A stretch of 64,000 nucleotides of DNA from Rhizobiales bacterium dw_265 (GCA_018449595.1 JAAVUU010000002.1:124001-188000); one strand, 5' to 3'. Positions 1-9,462 are shown, counted from the first letter of the stretch. Numbers and translations are program-made. Notes: generated by a model from the sequence alone, not told the origin.

Positions 1-811
1 CGGTGGTGTGCGGGCCTGAGAGGGTGCGTCCGGCTTCGGCATCGCGCATCCGCCCGGCGGCGAAACCGGCGCGCAGGTCGTCGGCGGTGGACAGATGCAG
101 TTCGTCGGTCAGGGTGAGGGAGGCAGCGGGAAAGGCGCCGGCCTCTCCTCGTTCGGTCAGGGCGCGCGACAGTTTCTCGATCGTCTGGGCGCGCGCCTGG
201 GCGATGGCGATGCCGGCCTCCGCCATTTCATTTTCGAGGGCCTCCAGCCAGGCCGGATCGCGGGGTCCGTATTTCAACAGCCGCGCCCGCTCGCGCATCG
301 CGGTTTCGTAGCGGGTGGCGGCGCGGGCATGGCCGGCGTCGAAGCCCAACACCAGCCGGTCCAGGAAACGCCGCCGTCCGCCGGCGCTTTCGATGAACAG
401 CCGGTCCATCGCCGGGGTCAGCCAGATCAACTGCACGATGTCGCCCAGATCGGCGCTCGATCCTGCCGCCACGCCGTTCAGGCGCACTTGCCGCGAGGCC
501 GAAGCCTGGGTCAGGCCGGTGCCGATCTCATAATCGGTTTCGCCGCGCGCCACCGTGGCCGCCACCGCCCACAGCGTCTCCTGCGACGCCACGGGACCCT
601 TGCGGGTATGTTCGGAAAGCTTCGCGCCGCGTAAGCCGCGCCCCGGCGACAGCAGCGAGATGGCGTCCAGCACATTGGTCTTGCCCGCGCCATTGGGCCC
701 CGCCAGCACCACCGGCGCGCCGCTGACAGCGATCTCGCCGCTGCCATAGGAGCGGAAGTTGGTCAGCCGCAGCCGGGTCACCGCCAGGCGGGACGCCAAA
801 CCAACGCGCAT
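1..811 (-). CDS. recF: RecF, recombination mediator ATPase (partial, 3' end outside window)
   Basis: RecF is a cytosolic SMC-like ATPase that binds gapped DNA and works with RecO and RecR to load RecA. The first 270 residues are visible and the gene runs off the left edge. The N-terminus has the usual LTNFRSY strand, a Walker A GPNGAGKT at residues 38-45, and a SGPH signature close to the cut. The ATG at 811 lies 19 bp after the dnaN stop, giving the conserved dnaA-dnaN-recF order. Its partner recO is at 52987. The family assignment is secure; the C-terminal Walker B and signature motifs cannot be seen here. Confidence 0.95.
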   Translation of the reverse strand, partial: MRVGLASRLAVTRLRLTNFRSYGSGEIAVSGAPVVLAGPNGAGKTNVLDAISLLSPGRGLRGAKLSEHTRKGPVASQETLWAVAATVARGETDYEIGTGLTQASASRQVRLNGVAAGSSADLGDIVQLIWLTPAMDRLFIESAGGRRRFLDRLVLGFDAGHARAATRYETAMRERARLLKYGPRDPAWLEALENEMAEAGIAIAQARAQTIEKLSRALTERGEAGAFPAASLTLTDELHLSTADDLRAGFAAGRMRDAEAGRTLSGPHTT

Positions 812-830
812 GTCCAACGCAACCGTCAAA

Positions 831-1952
831 TCAGACTCTGAGCGGCATGAGGACATACAGCGTGCGCGTGTCCTCCGCGTCTTCGATGATGGCGGGCGAA
901 CCGGCATCCGACAAAAGGAAGCGCACTTCCTTGCCTTCGATCTGGCTGGTGATGTCCAGCAGGTAGCGGGCGTTGAAGCCGATCTCCAGGTTGCCGGCGC
1001 TGTAGGTCGCGCCGACATCCTCGGTGGCAGTGCCGGATTCCGGATTCACCACCGACAAGGTGACCTTGTCCTTGGACAGGTTCAGCTTCACGGCGCGGGT
1101 CTTGTCGGCGCTGATGGTGGAAACGCGGTCCACCGACTGGGCAAACTCCTTGGCTTCCAGCGCCAGGCTCTTGTCATTGCCCGAGGGGATGACGCGCTCA
1201 TAGGGCGGGAAATTGCCGTCAATCAGCTTGGAGGTCAGTTCGACGCCGTTGAAGCCGAACTGAATTTTTGTATCCGAAAGGGAAATGTCGATGGCGCCAT
1301 CGGCATCGTCCAGCAGCTTCATCAATTCGCCCACCGTCTTGCGCGGGATGATGACGCCGGGCATGTCGCCCGCGCCGTCGGGCAGTTCCAGTTCATAGCG
1401 GGCCAGGCGGTGGCCGTCGGTCGCCACGGCGCGCATCACCGGCGGCTTGGCGTCCTTGGCGGCGTGAACGTAAATGCCATTCAGGTAATAGCGGGTCTCT
1501 TCGGTGGAGATGGCGAAGCGCGTCTTGGAAATGATGCGCTTGAGGTCATCGGCCGCCAGGCGGAACTTGTGGGGCAGGGCGCCCGCCGCCATCTGGGGGA
1601 AATCCTCGCGCGGCAGGCAGCTGAGTTCGAAGCGCGAGGTGCCGGCCGACACCGCCAGCCGCCCGCCTTCGGACGACAGAAGTTCCACCTGCACCTGGGC
1701 GCCGTCGGGCAGCTTGCGCACGATGTCGTAGAGCATGTGGGCGGGGGCGGTGGCCGAGCCGTTGCGCAGCACATCGGCGGGCAGGCCTTCCACGATCTCG
1801 ATATCCAGGTCGGTGGCGGTGAGCTTGAGTTCGCCCTTGGCCGCCTCGATCAGCACATTGGACAGGATCGGGATGGTGTTGCGGCGCTCCACCACGCTCT
1901 GCACATGGCTCAGCGCCTTGAGGAATGCGCCGCGTTCGACGTTGATCTTCAT
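831..1952 (-). CDS. dnaN: DNA polymerase III beta subunit (sliding clamp)
   Basis: The beta clamp is a ring-shaped dimer that tethers DNA polymerase III and many repair proteins to DNA. The 373-residue product has the normal length and three clamp domains. It starts MKINVERGAFLKAL and ends in the clamp-typical YVLMPLRV. Family signatures visible include the VVERRNTIPILSNV segment near residue 20 and RAVATDGHRLA near residue 175. An open frame continues upstream, but the ATG at 1952 matches the family start. It lies 217 bp downstream of dnaA behind a strong terminator, so it probably has its own promoter. Confidence 0.97.
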   Translation of the reverse strand: MKINVERGAFLKALSHVQSVVERRNTIPILSNVLIEAAKGELKLTATDLDIEIVEGLPADVLRNGSATAPAHMLYDIVRKLPDGAQVQVELLSSEGGRLAVSAGTSRFELSCLPREDFPQMAAGALPHKFRLAADDLKRIISKTRFAISTEETRYYLNGIYVHAAKDAKPPVMRAVATDGHRLARYELELPDGAGDMPGVIIPRKTVGELMKLLDDADGAIDISLSDTKIQFGFNGVELTSKLIDGNFPPYERVIPSGNDKSLALEAKEFAQSVDRVSTISADKTRAVKLNLSKDKVTLSVVNPESGTATEDVGATYSAGNLEIGFNARYLLDITSQIEGKEVRFLLSDAGSPAIIEDAEDTRTLYVLMPLRV

Positions 1953-2101
1953 TTCGATGCCGCCTGTTTGCTGACCTGTTCCCGCGGCCCAACCGGCCCG
2001 GACACGCGGGTCAAAAACCCCGTTTTTCTTGTGTTTGGGAGAGCCGCTGACGGCCCCAAGACTCAAGTCCTGAAACCTAGCAGAAATATGACCATTAGGC
2101 C

Positions 2102-2141
2102 AAAAAAAACACACGGAAAACCGGAGTTTTCCGCGTGTTTT
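2102..2141 (-). terminator. Rho-independent terminator of dnaA
   Basis: Reading the minus strand out of dnaA, GGAAAAC pairs with GTTTTCC around a 4-nt loop. The stem extends through a further GTGTG-type segment with one mismatch and is followed directly by a run of eight T. This should stop most dnaA transcripts before dnaN. Confidence 0.85.
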
Positions 2142-2169
2142 CAGGCTCAAAAGGGGCCAATTCCGGCGT

Positions 2170-3627
2170 CTAAATCTCCGGCCGCCGCTGCAGCATCTGG
2201 CTGAGGAAATCCACCTCCTGGCGGAACAGCGCGTCCTCCAGCACCAGCGCCTCGATGCGGCGGCAGGCATGCAGCACCGTGGTATGGTCACGGCCGCCGA
2301 AGCGCCGACCGATCTCGGGCAGCGAACGGGTGGTCAGTTTGCGCGACAGGTACATGGCGACCTGGCGCGGACGGGCGACGCGCCGCGCGCGCTGGGGCGA
2401 GTGAAAGTCCTTGACGTCCAGCTTGTAGAATTCCGCGGTCTTCCTCTGGATGTCCTCGATCGAGGTCTTGGCGCCGGGCGCGCCGCGCAGGCCCACCGCT
2501 TCCTCGGCCACTTCCAGGGTCACCGGCTTCTTGGTGAGGTCGGCATAGGTGGCCAGCTTGGTAAAGACGCCGATCAACTCGCGCGGGCTGGCGTCTTCCA
2601 GGTCGGCGATGCGTTCCAGCACGCTTTGCGGCAGCACGACATCGGGCTTGTGGCGGCTGAATTCGGTGGCGCGCGATTTGAGGATCGCCAGCCGCGTGTC
2701 GCGGTCGGGCTTGTCCAGCCCGACGCACAGCCCGCCGGCAAGGCGCGACTTGACGTCGGCGCCCAGCCCTTCCAGCGCGGCGGGGGGGCGGTCGGCGGCG
2801 ATCACCACCCGCCGGCGCAGATCGGCAAAGGCGTTGACGGTGTAGAGGAACTCCGACGCCGTGGCGGCCGAACGGCAGATATGCTGCAGGTCGTCGATGA
2901 TCAGAACCTCGGCGGTGCGCAGCTCTTCCTTGAAGGCCAGCGTGTCCTTGCGATAGAGCGCGCCCAGGAAGTGGCGCATGAAATCCTCGGCCCGCAGGAA
3001 CAGCGTGCGCTTGCCGCGCTTGCGGAATTCCAGGGCGGCGGCGTTCAGCAGGTGGGTCTTGCCGAAGCCGAAACCGCCATGGATGTAGAGCAGCGGAATG
3101 TCGGTCTGCTGGCCGTCGGCGAAGCTGCGCGCCGCGCTGTGGCCGAACTGGTTGGCGGGGCCGGGAATGAAGCTGTCGAAGGTCTGCTGCGGATGCAGCA
3201 TGCGGTTCCACAGCCCGCGCGAGGTGTCGTCATCGCCCTGGCCGGTGCGCGCTTCGCCGCGCGGCGAGATGTAGGAAACGCTGGCGGGCGTCTCCAGGCC
3301 CTGATGCTGGGCCTCGCGCGGGATGGCGCCGCCGATGGACGGCGCCGGCGTGGCCGAGATCACGATCGCCAGCGAGGCGGGCGCGAAGCCTTCGGCGCGG
3401 AACGCCTGCTGCAGCCGGTCGACATAATGGTTGGCGACCCAGTTGCGCACGAACGGCTTGGCGGCGCCGATCTTCAGTTCGTCGGCGTCGAAGGATTCCA
3501 GGTTCAGCGGCGAGATCCAGGCGTCGAACACCGGATCGCCCAACTCGCGGCGCATCCGCTCGCGAACCGCCGCCCACGCCGCCCGCCAATCGGGCACTGT
3601 CTTTCCACTCACTTGCACCATGTCCAT
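2170..3627 (-). CDS. dnaA: Chromosomal replication initiator DnaA
   Basis: DnaA is the AAA+ ATPase that binds DnaA boxes and melts oriC. The 485-residue product has an N-terminal domain I (RMRRELGDPVFDAWI, about residues 24-38), a linker, Walker A GGFGFGKT at about 184-191, Walker B LIIDDL near 245, and a C-terminal helix-turn-helix whose GRDHTTVLHACR signature contacts DnaA boxes. Several positions differ from common DnaA consensus (GFGKT for GLGKT, DDLQHI for DDVQFI), so it looks somewhat diverged but intact. ATG 3627 and ATG 3621 are both possible starts. Confidence 0.96.
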   Translation of the reverse strand: MDMVQVSGKTVPDWRAAWAAVRERMRRELGDPVFDAWISPLNLESFDADELKIGAAKPFVRNWVANHYVDRLQQAFRAEGFAPASLAIVISATPAPSIGGAIPREAQHQGLETPASVSYISPRGEARTGQGDDDTSRGLWNRMLHPQQTFDSFIPGPANQFGHSAARSFADGQQTDIPLLYIHGGFGFGKTHLLNAAALEFRKRGKRTLFLRAEDFMRHFLGALYRKDTLAFKEELRTAEVLIIDDLQHICRSAATASEFLYTVNAFADLRRRVVIAADRPPAALEGLGADVKSRLAGGLCVGLDKPDRDTRLAILKSRATEFSRHKPDVVLPQSVLERIADLEDASPRELIGVFTKLATYADLTKKPVTLEVAEEAVGLRGAPGAKTSIEDIQRKTAEFYKLDVKDFHSPQRARRVARPRQVAMYLSRKLTTRSLPEIGRRFGGRDHTTVLHACRRIEALVLEDALFRQEVDFLSQMLQRRPEI

Positions 3628-3697
3628 TACCCACTTCGTTCGTTGTGTCTTGAGCCGGCAGGTTTTCCTGTCCGGTTACGCATTCGGATTTCGCTGC

Positions 3698-4129
3698 CTA
3701 GCCTTGCCTCCAGGGAAGGTTGGCGGCTTTCCAGCCATTGAGCTGCCCGCGATGGCCCTTGCCGTCGGGATCGCCTTCAAAGCCGCCGGCCACGTTGAAG
3801 GCCTGGGTGTAGCCGGCCCGCGTCAGCGCGATGGCGGCGGCCCGGGAGCGCGCCCCCGAGCGGCAGATCACCAGCACCGGAGCCGCCTTGTCCGCCCCCA
3901 GCGCGGCCTCGGCCTCGGCCACGAAGCCGGGATTTTGCGCGCCGGTCGGAAAGCCCTGCCATTCCACGCAATGGACGCGGCGGCCCAGGGCGGACAGGTC
4001 GGGCAGGCCGACAAAGTTCCATTCCGCCATGGTGCGGACGTCCAGCAGCTGGCCGCCGGCTTTCAGGCGGTCCCAGGCCTCGGGGGCGCTGACGTCACCG
4101 GCATAAGGGAGAGAAGAAGGAGCAGACAT
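3698..4129 (-). CDS. Rhodanese-like domain protein
   Basis: This is a single rhodanese domain of 143 residues with no signal peptide, so probably a cytosolic sulfurtransferase or persulfide carrier. The active-site loop CRSGARS holds the catalytic Cys at about residue 89, and the N-terminal LLDVRTMAEW is the conserved rhodanese DVR motif. ATG 4129 is preferred over an in-frame TTG two codons upstream. It lies between dnaA and the candidate origin region, transcribed towards dnaA. The sulfur acceptor is not evident from the context. Confidence 0.88.
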   Translation of the reverse strand: MSAPSSLPYAGDVSAPEAWDRLKAGGQLLDVRTMAEWNFVGLPDLSALGRRVHCVEWQGFPTGAQNPGFVAEAEAALGADKAAPVLVICRSGARSRAAAIALTRAGYTQAFNVAGGFEGDPDGKGHRGQLNGWKAANLPWRQG

Positions 4130-4535
4130 GGCCAACCTGTAGAGACAATTCGAGGACTGCCGGGGTCTTCGCCCAGCATAAAAACGTCACAATGGGAAGA
4201 ATTCAGGGGGATTTAGACGGTCGGAAGTATCCAGACATCTGCAGGGCGTTACCGAATACTTCCGTTTTACTTGTTCTAGTCTTCGGCATATTCAGCGTCC
4301 GCCCCATCCGTTGGTTAAGATACGCCCAGGCCGGTGAGCCCCACAAGAGAATAAATTGCGAACAAATGCCTGATTCGCAAAATTTTTCGCTTTTGTGAAT
4401 TGGTCTAACTCATTGTGACGTATACGGAAAAACTTCGTTCTTCATCAAACTTTTTTAAATCAGTCACTTAACCGGGAATTGATCCGTGCTGCGGTGCCGA
4501 AATGTGGCGGTTTGCGGACAATCAGCACACTGACA
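4130..4535. other. Candidate origin of replication (AT-rich gap upstream of dnaA locus)
   Basis: About 400 bp without a credible gene lies between the rhodanese gene and the rpsT terminator. From roughly 4340 to 4490 the sequence is far more AT-rich than its surroundings, with runs such as AAATTTTTCG and CTTTTTTAAAT. An imperfect inverted repeat ATTCGCAAAA / TTTTGTGAAT occurs near 4371-4400. In related alphaproteobacteria the origin lies close to dnaA and rpsT. I saw no perfect TTATCCACA box, so the origin call is inference; the gap could simply hold the dnaA promoter region. Confidence 0.35.
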
Positions 4536-4566
4536 AATAAAAAAGGCCCGGATTTGGCTCCGGGCC
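4536..4566 (-). terminator. Rho-independent terminator of rpsT
   Basis: On the minus strand GGCCCGGA and TCCGGGCC form an 8-bp stem around a 6-nt loop, followed by a run of T broken by one A. It sits 42 bp past the rpsT stop. Confidence 0.88.
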
Positions 4567-4607
4567 CTGCTATTTATTTGAATCCTTAAAGGATTCCAGC
4601 GGCTTGA

Positions 4608-4874
4608 TTACTTGGACAGTTTTGTGACGCGCTTGGTCAGGCGGGAAACCTTCCGCGCGCCGGTGTTCTTGTGCAGCACGCCCTTGGAAACGCCGCGCAT
4701 GATCTCCGGTTCCGCGGCCTTCAGGGCGGCCAGGGCGGCCTTGCTGTCGCCGGAGGCAATGGCTTCCTCGACCTTGCGGATGAAGCCGCGCACCCGGGTC
4801 TTGCGCGCCGTATTGATGGCGGTGCGCTTGGCGGTGGTGCGGGTGCGCTTCTTGGAGGAGGCGATATTGGGCAT
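4608..4874 (-). CDS. rpsT: 30S ribosomal protein S20
   Basis: S20 is a primary 16S rRNA-binding protein of the small subunit. The 88-residue, strongly basic product starts [18 protein letters not shown], which is diagnostic. ATG 4872-4874 was chosen over upstream in-frame codons because it gives the family-typical N-terminus. It is transcribed as a single gene with its own terminator. A gene for S20 beside dnaA is a common alphaproteobacterial arrangement. Confidence 0.96.
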   Translation of the reverse strand: MPNIASSKKRTRTTAKRTAINTARKTRVRGFIRKVEEAIASGDSKAALAALKAAEPEIMRGVSKGVLHKNTGARKVSRLTKRVTKLSK

Positions 4875-4917
4875 CAGGAGTCCTTGAGATTCAGGCCGAA
4901 GAGGCGGGCATATACCC

Positions 4918-5406
4918 CTAGCCGGGCTGAGGGTCAACAAGAACGCTCGGCAGCTTGCGGCGACAGATCACCCATCCATACGCGCTGCCGGACGCCCAAC
5001 CCGCCAGAAGGTTGCAAGCCAACTTGGTCCACCATGGCAGGTGTAAGGCCATGTCCATAAATCCCAGCCAGAAGAAAGCCGGCGGCCCGGCCGTAAAGCC
5101 TGCGGGCACACCGTGCGTATAAAAAAGCCAGCCACACCAAGTATGTGCCGCGCCCGCACCCGCGCCTGCAATGGCAAAGGTGGTCCTGCCCGGTGCGATC
5201 AAATGGCCGATGAAAAATGCGAATCCCAGGAAAACCAGGGCATTCACGCCTCCGAACAAGGTCGCCACAAAAGGGATTGCGAGCATCCCGCCCAAGACGG
5301 TCCCCAAACCTACTGGCTGGACAAAGAGCCCCGCCAGCGAAAGGAGTTCCATAGAGACGGCGGGGGCAACGATGACCGCCAATATCAAAGCCGCCAGGCC
5401 GCGCAT
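4918..5406 (-). CDS. Hypothetical small integral membrane protein
   Basis: I do not recognise a named family. The 162-residue product has about four hydrophobic segments: roughly residues 5-33, 38-72, 75-90 and 105-125. Conserved-looking W and P residues stand at their ends, and a short basic segment (CRRK) lies near the C-terminus. The ATG is 2 bp after the stop of the enoyl-CoA hydratase gene upstream, so the two are almost certainly cotranscribed, but the neighbour gives no obvious functional link. Base composition is slightly less GC-rich than the flanking genes. Confidence 0.7.
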   Translation of the reverse strand: MRGLAALILAVIVAPAVSMELLSLAGLFVQPVGLGTVLGGMLAIPFVATLFGGVNALVFLGFAFFIGHLIAPGRTTFAIAGAGAGAAHTWCGWLFYTHGVPAGFTAGPPAFFWLGFMDMALHLPWWTKLACNLLAGWASGSAYGWVICRRKLPSVLVDPQPG

Positions 5407-5408
5407 GG

Positions 5409-6179
5409 CTATTCGTCCTTGAAAACCGGCTTCCGCTTCTCGGCAAAAGCGGCCATGCCCTCTTTCTGGTCGGCAGTGGCGAACATGGCGTGGAACAGCC
5501 TTCGCTCGAAATGCAGGCCCTCGGCCAGGGTGGTTTCATAGGCGCGGTTGACCGCCTCCTTGACCATCTGGGCGGCGGGGGAGGACTGGGCGGCGATCTT
5601 GCGGGCCGCCTTCAGAGCTTCCTCCATCAGCATGTCCGCCGGCACCACCCGCGCCACCAACCCGCTGGCCTCGGCCTCGGCGGCGTCCATCACCCGCCCG
5701 GTCAGGCACAGGTCCATCGCCTTGGCCTTGCCCACTGCCCGGGTCAGCCGCTGGCTGCCGCCCAGGCCGGGCATGATGCCCAGGGTGATCTCCGGCTGGC
5801 CGAATTTGGCGGTCTCGGCGGCGATGACCAGGTCGCAGGCCAGCGCCAGTTCGCAGCCGCCGCCCAGGGCATGGCCCGCCACGGCCGCGATGATGGGCTT
5901 GCGGATGCGGGAGATGCGGTCCAGCTGGTTGCCGAACAGGTTTTCCCGGTACATGTCGGAATAGCTCTTGGGCGCCATCTCCTTGATGTCGGCCCCGGCG
6001 GCAAAGGCGCGCTCGCTGCCGGTGACGATCATGCAGCGCACCTCGGTCCCGGCGTCCCAGGCTTCCAGGGCGTCCGCCAGTTCGTTCAGCAGTTCGGTGT
6101 TCAGGGCGTTCAGCGCTTCGGGCCGGTTGAGGGTGGCGATGCCGACGGAGCCTTCGACTTTGGTGATGATCGTACTCAT
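5409..6179 (-). CDS. Enoyl-CoA hydratase/isomerase (crotonase family)
   Basis: Enoyl-CoA hydratases add water across trans-2-enoyl-CoA in fatty-acid beta-oxidation. The 256-residue product has the crotonase fold hallmarks: an oxyanion-hole segment [10 protein letters not shown] near residues 60-70, the first catalytic-Glu motif [11 protein letters not shown] and the second Glu in [13 protein letters not shown]. Both Glu are present, favouring a true hydratase of the EchA/short-chain type. ATG 6179 gives the family-like start [10 protein letters not shown]. It lies 7 bp downstream of mutM and 2 bp upstream of the membrane-protein gene. The physiological substrate is not shown by the context. 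Confidence 0.93.
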   Translation of the reverse strand: MSTIITKVEGSVGIATLNRPEALNALNTELLNELADALEAWDAGTEVRCMIVTGSERAFAAGADIKEMAPKSYSDMYRENLFGNQLDRISRIRKPIIAAVAGHALGGGCELALACDLVIAAETAKFGQPEITLGIMPGLGGSQRLTRAVGKAKAMDLCLTGRVMDAAEAEASGLVARVVPADMLMEEALKAARKIAAQSSPAAQMVKEAVNRAYETTLAEGLHFERRLFHAMFATADQKEGMAAFAEKRKPVFKDE

Positions 6180-6186
6180 GGAAACC

Positions 6187-7059
6187 TCATGTCTGGCATT
6201 TCGGACAATAGAAGGTCGAACGGCCCGCCTGCACAATGCGCTTTACCGTCCCGGGACATTTGCTTTTACAAGGCAGGCCCTCGCGGCCATAGACCAGGAA
6301 ATGATGCTGGAAATTGCCGGGATCGCCGGTAGCCTGGGCATGGTCGCGCAGGGTCGAGCCGCCCGCCGCGATGGCGTCCTTCAAGACCTTCTTGATCGCG
6401 GTGACCAGGGCGGCGATCTGGTCTTGCTTCACCGCGCCCGCCAGCCGCTTGGGGGAAATTCCGGCGCGGAACAGCGCCTCGCAGACATAGATGTTGCCCA
6501 GCCCCGCCACCAGCCGCTGATCCAAGAGCGCCGACTTAATGGGCGTCTTCTTGCCGTCCAGCGCGGCGGTCAGGTATTTCGCGGTGAAGCCGGGCGACAA
6601 GGGCTCGATGCCGATGTCTTTGAACAGCTTGTCGTCGTCCAGATGCGCGGTTTCCACCAGGGTCATCAGCCCGAAGCGGCGGTGATCGTTGAAGACGATG
6701 CGCGCCGGGGCATCGGTCTCGAATACCACATGGTCATGCTTGCCGGTGCCCGCACCCTGTGGCGCCTTGTCGTAGACATAGTTGCCGATGCGCCGCTGTT
6801 TGCCTTCCGCGTAGACGCTCATGCGGCCCGACATGCCCAGATGGATTACCAGGGTCTCGCCCGAGTCCAGGTCGGCCAGCAGATACTTGGCCCGCCGCCG
6901 CAGCGTCTTCACCCTGCGGCCGCGCAGCCGGGCCGCGAAATCGCGCGGAAAGGGAATGCGCAGATCGCCCCGCCGCGTCTCGACCTGGGTCAGGGTATGG
7001 CCCTCCAGGACGGGGAGCAGCCCCAGGCGCACGGTCTCGACTTCGGGCAGTTCGGGCAA
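6187..7059 (-). CDS. mutM: Formamidopyrimidine-DNA glycosylase (Fpg/MutM)
   Basis: MutM excises 8-oxoguanine and ring-opened purines and then cleaves the abasic site. The N-terminal PELPEVET carries the catalytic Pro (exposed after Met removal) and Glu; Lys58 in RRAKYL is the conserved lesion-contacting lysine. The C-terminus has the four-cysteine zinc finger (CKSKC and CPKC) that binds DNA. At 290 residues it has the usual length. It is divergent from ubiE across a palindromic repeat, as near the origin of many alphaproteobacteria. Confidence 0.97.
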   Translation of the reverse strand: MPELPEVETVRLGLLPVLEGHTLTQVETRRGDLRIPFPRDFAARLRGRRVKTLRRRAKYLLADLDSGETLVIHLGMSGRMSVYAEGKQRRIGNYVYDKAPQGAGTGKHDHVVFETDAPARIVFNDHRRFGLMTLVETAHLDDDKLFKDIGIEPLSPGFTAKYLTAALDGKKTPIKSALLDQRLVAGLGNIYVCEALFRAGISPKRLAGAVKQDQIAALVTAIKKVLKDAIAAGGSTLRDHAQATGDPGNFQHHFLVYGREGLPCKSKCPGTVKRIVQAGRSTFYCPKCQT

Positions 7060-7070
7060 CGCTCACACCT

Positions 7071-7188
7071 CTTGTCATCCCGGCCAGGCGATGCGAAGCA
7101 TCGCGCCGCGCCGGGACCCATCGTACCGCTTGTACCATGGGTCCCGGATCGTCGCGGCGCTTTGCGCCGCTCGTCCGGGATGACAATA
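7071..7188. repeat. Intergenic palindromic repeat, family A (GTCATCCC type)
   Basis: Two inverted arms, each about 50 bp, begin TTGTCATCCCGG and end CCGGGATGACAA, meeting around a short centre with GGGACCCA / TGGGTCCC. Each arm contains its own small palindrome (GGCGATGCGAAGCATCGC and GCGGCGCTTTGCGCCGC). It fills the divergent mutM-ubiE gap. Related copies are near 28589, 42021, 42375 and 50008. Confidence 0.85.
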
Positions 7189-7205
7189 GTGTATGGTGCG
7201 GCCAG

Positions 7206-7967
7206 ATGACCAATTCTTCTGACAAAACCGCCAGTTTCGGTTTCCGCGACGTGCCCGAGGGCGAGAAGGAAGGCCTTGTCAAAGAGGTCTTCTCGTCGGT
7301 GGCGGCGCGCTATGACCTGATGAACGACCTGATGAGCGTTGGCGTCCACCGCATCTGGAAGGACGCGATGGTGGAATGGCTGAACCCGCGTCCCGGCTGG
7401 AAGACATTGGATGTCGCGGGCGGCACCGGCGACATCGCTTTCCGCATTGTGGACATGGCGCGGTCTCGCGGTGGCGTGGCACAGGTCACTGTCTGCGATA
7501 TCAATGCCCAGATGCTGGGCGAGGGCGTGCGCCGCGCCGGGGAGAAAGGCGAAACCGCCATCGAATGGGTGTGCGGCAATGCCGAGACGCTGCCCTTTCC
7601 CGACGCCAGTTTCGACGCCTATACCATCGCCTTCGGCATCCGCAACGTCACCCATATTGACGCGGCGCTGAAGGAAGCGCGCCGGGTGCTGAAACCCGGC
7701 GGGCGTTTCCTCTGCCTGGAATTTTCCAAGGTGGAAGTGCCGGGGCTGGACACTTTGTACGATGCCTATTCCTTCAAGCTGATGCCCAGGATCGGCGGCC
7801 TCGTCGCCAAGGATGAGGACAGCTATCGCTACCTGGCCGAAAGCATCCGGCGCTTTCCGCCCCAGGCGAAATTCGCCGCCATGATCGCGGACGCCGGGCT
7901 GGAGCAGGTCAAGGTGCGCAACCTGTCGGGCGGCATCGCCGCCATGCATTCGGCCTGGCGCCTGTGA
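7206..7967 (+). CDS. ubiE: Ubiquinone/menaquinone biosynthesis C-methyltransferase UbiE
   Basis: UbiE is a SAM-dependent methyltransferase acting on the C-2 position of the benzoquinol ring in ubiquinone synthesis (and on demethylmenaquinone where present). The 253-residue product carries the UbiE signature [18 protein letters not shown] near residue 37, SAM motif [10 protein letters not shown] near 70, and GIRNVTHI near 140. ATG 7206 is close to the family start. The ubiB ATG follows 1 bp after its stop, so the two form an operon for quinone synthesis. Confidence 0.97.
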   Translation: MTNSSDKTASFGFRDVPEGEKEGLVKEVFSSVAARYDLMNDLMSVGVHRIWKDAMVEWLNPRPGWKTLDVAGGTGDIAFRIVDMARSRGGVAQVTVCDINAQMLGEGVRRAGEKGETAIEWVCGNAETLPFPDASFDAYTIAFGIRNVTHIDAALKEARRVLKPGGRFLCLEFSKVEVPGLDTLYDAYSFKLMPRIGGLVAKDEDSYRYLAESIRRFPPQAKFAAMIADAGLEQVKVRNLSGGIAAMHSAWRL

Positions 7968-7968
7968 A

Positions 7969-9462
7969 ATGAGCGTTGCCGCGTTCCGCCTTCTCCATGC
8001 CGCATGGCTGCTGGCCGGGCCCGCCCGGGCCTTCCGCGACAAAAAACCGGACGCGGGCACGCGGCTTTCGGCGGCGCTGGTGCGGCTGGGGCCGGCCTAT
8101 ATCAAGCTGGGCCAGATGCTGGCGACGCGGCCCGACATTGTCGGCGAAGACATGGCGCGTGCCCTGGAACATCTGCAGGACCGTCTGCCGCCTTTTCCCG
8201 ACGGCCAGGCCCGCGCCGAAATCGCGCGCGCCTTCGGCAAGCCGGTGGAGGCGCTGTTCTCCAGCTTCGGGGCGGCGCTGGCGGCGGCCTCCATCGCCCA
8301 GGTGCACCGTGCGCAGACAAGCGACACCCCGCCCGTGCGGGTGGCGGTCAAGATCCTGCGCCCCGACGTGCGTGCGCAATTCCTGCGCGACCTGGAGGCG
8401 CTGGCCTTCTTCGCCCGCACCGCCGAACGCTTTTCATCGGAAGCCCGGCGGTTGCGCTTCACCGCGCTGGTGGCGACGCTGGCGGAAAGCGTGGCGCTGG
8501 AACTGGACCTGCGCATGGAAGCGGCGGCGGCGTCCGAACTCTATGAACGCACACGTGGTGAGGCGGAATTCCGCGTGCCGCACATCGACTGGGCCCGCAC
8601 CGCGCAGTCGGTCCTGACCAGCGAATGGATTGACGGGGTGTCGGTGCGCGACCGCGCCGCCATTGCCGCCGCCGGGCGCGATCCCAGACAGGTGGCGGTG
8701 CTGGTGATGCGCAGCTTCCTGACCCAGGCGCTGCGCGACGGCTTCTTCCATGCCGACATGCACCCCGGCAACCTGTTCATTGACGGCGAAGGCCGGCTGG
8801 CGGCGGTGGATTTCGGCATCATGGGGCGGCTGGACGGCGAGATGCGCCGCTTCATGGCCGGCACCCTGGCGGGCTTCCTGCAGCGCGATTACATGCGCGT
8901 GGCGCAGCTTCATTACGACGTGGCCTTCGTGCCGCCGCATCATCCGATCGAGACATTCGCCCAGGCGCTGCGCGCCATCGGCGAGCCGATCTTCGGCCGT
9001 GGCGCGCGGGATGTTTCCATCGCCCGGCTGCTGGCGCAATTGTTCGAGACCACGCGCCGCTTCGACATGCAGGCCCAGCCGCAACTGATGCTGCTGCAAA
9101 AGACCATGGTGGTGGTGGAAGGCGTGTGCCGGGGGCTGGACCCCGACTTCGATATCTGGGAGGCGGCGCGTCCCGTCGCCGAGAAATGGGTGCATGAGAA
9201 TATGGGGCCGGAAGCGGCGCTGAACCGTGCGGGTGAAACCTTCGGCGCCCTGGGCCGGCTGGCGCAAGACCTGCCGCAACTGGTGAAGAATGCCGAGAAC
9301 CTGTCCCAGATGGTGTCGGAAGGCGGCGTGCGGCTGCATCCCGACACCGCCGCCCAGATCGCGGCGGAACAGGAGCGCCGCACCCGTCCGTGGCGCGCGG
9401 CGGTGGTGATAATCGCGTGTATCATCGCAGCGCTCTTATTTTTGCTCGCGCGCCACGGTTGA
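7969..9462 (+). CDS. ubiB: UbiB, ubiquinone biosynthesis accessory ATPase (ABC1/ADCK family)
   Basis: UbiB is a membrane-associated atypical kinase-like ATPase needed for assembly or lipid handling of the ubiquinone pathway. The 497-residue product has the family motifs KLGQ (about residue 44), the alanine-rich loop AAASIAQVH, ELDLRMEA, and the metal-binding HADMHPGNLF and DFGIMG segments. A C-terminal hydrophobic helix (VVIIACIIAALLFLL) should anchor it in the inner membrane. Its start lies 1 bp after ubiE, indicating translational coupling. Confidence 0.96.
   Translation: MSVAAFRLLHAAWLLAGPARAFRDKKPDAGTRLSAALVRLGPAYIKLGQMLATRPDIVGEDMARALEHLQDRLPPFPDGQARAEIARAFGKPVEALFSSFGAALAAASIAQVHRAQTSDTPPVRVAVKILRPDVRAQFLRDLEALAFFARTAERFSSEARRLRFTALVATLAESVALELDLRMEAAAASELYERTRGEAEFRVPHIDWARTAQSVLTSEWIDGVSVRDRAAIAAAGRDPRQVAVLVMRSFLTQALRDGFFHADMHPGNLFIDGEGRLAAVDFGIMGRLDGEMRRFMAGTLAGFLQRDYMRVAQLHYDVAFVPPHHPIETFAQALRAIGEPIFGRGARDVSIARLLAQLFETTRRFDMQAQPQLMLLQKTMVVVEGVCRGLDPDFDIWEAARPVAEKWVHENMGPEAALNRAGETFGALGRLAQDLPQLVKNAENLSQMVSEGGVRLHPDTAAQIAAEQERRTRPWRAAVVIIACIIAALLFLLARHG

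Noticed and set aside
4192-4398. A 68-codon forward open frame in the AT-rich gap near dnaA
   Set aside because: Its codon pattern is unlike the neighbours, it lacks a ribosome-binding site and any recognisable motif, and it overlaps the presumed regulatory/origin sequence.
4455-4485. A TTAA...TTAAC pair resembling a CtrA binding site
   Set aside because: The spacing between the TTAA halves is 9 rather than the consensus 7, so it does not match.
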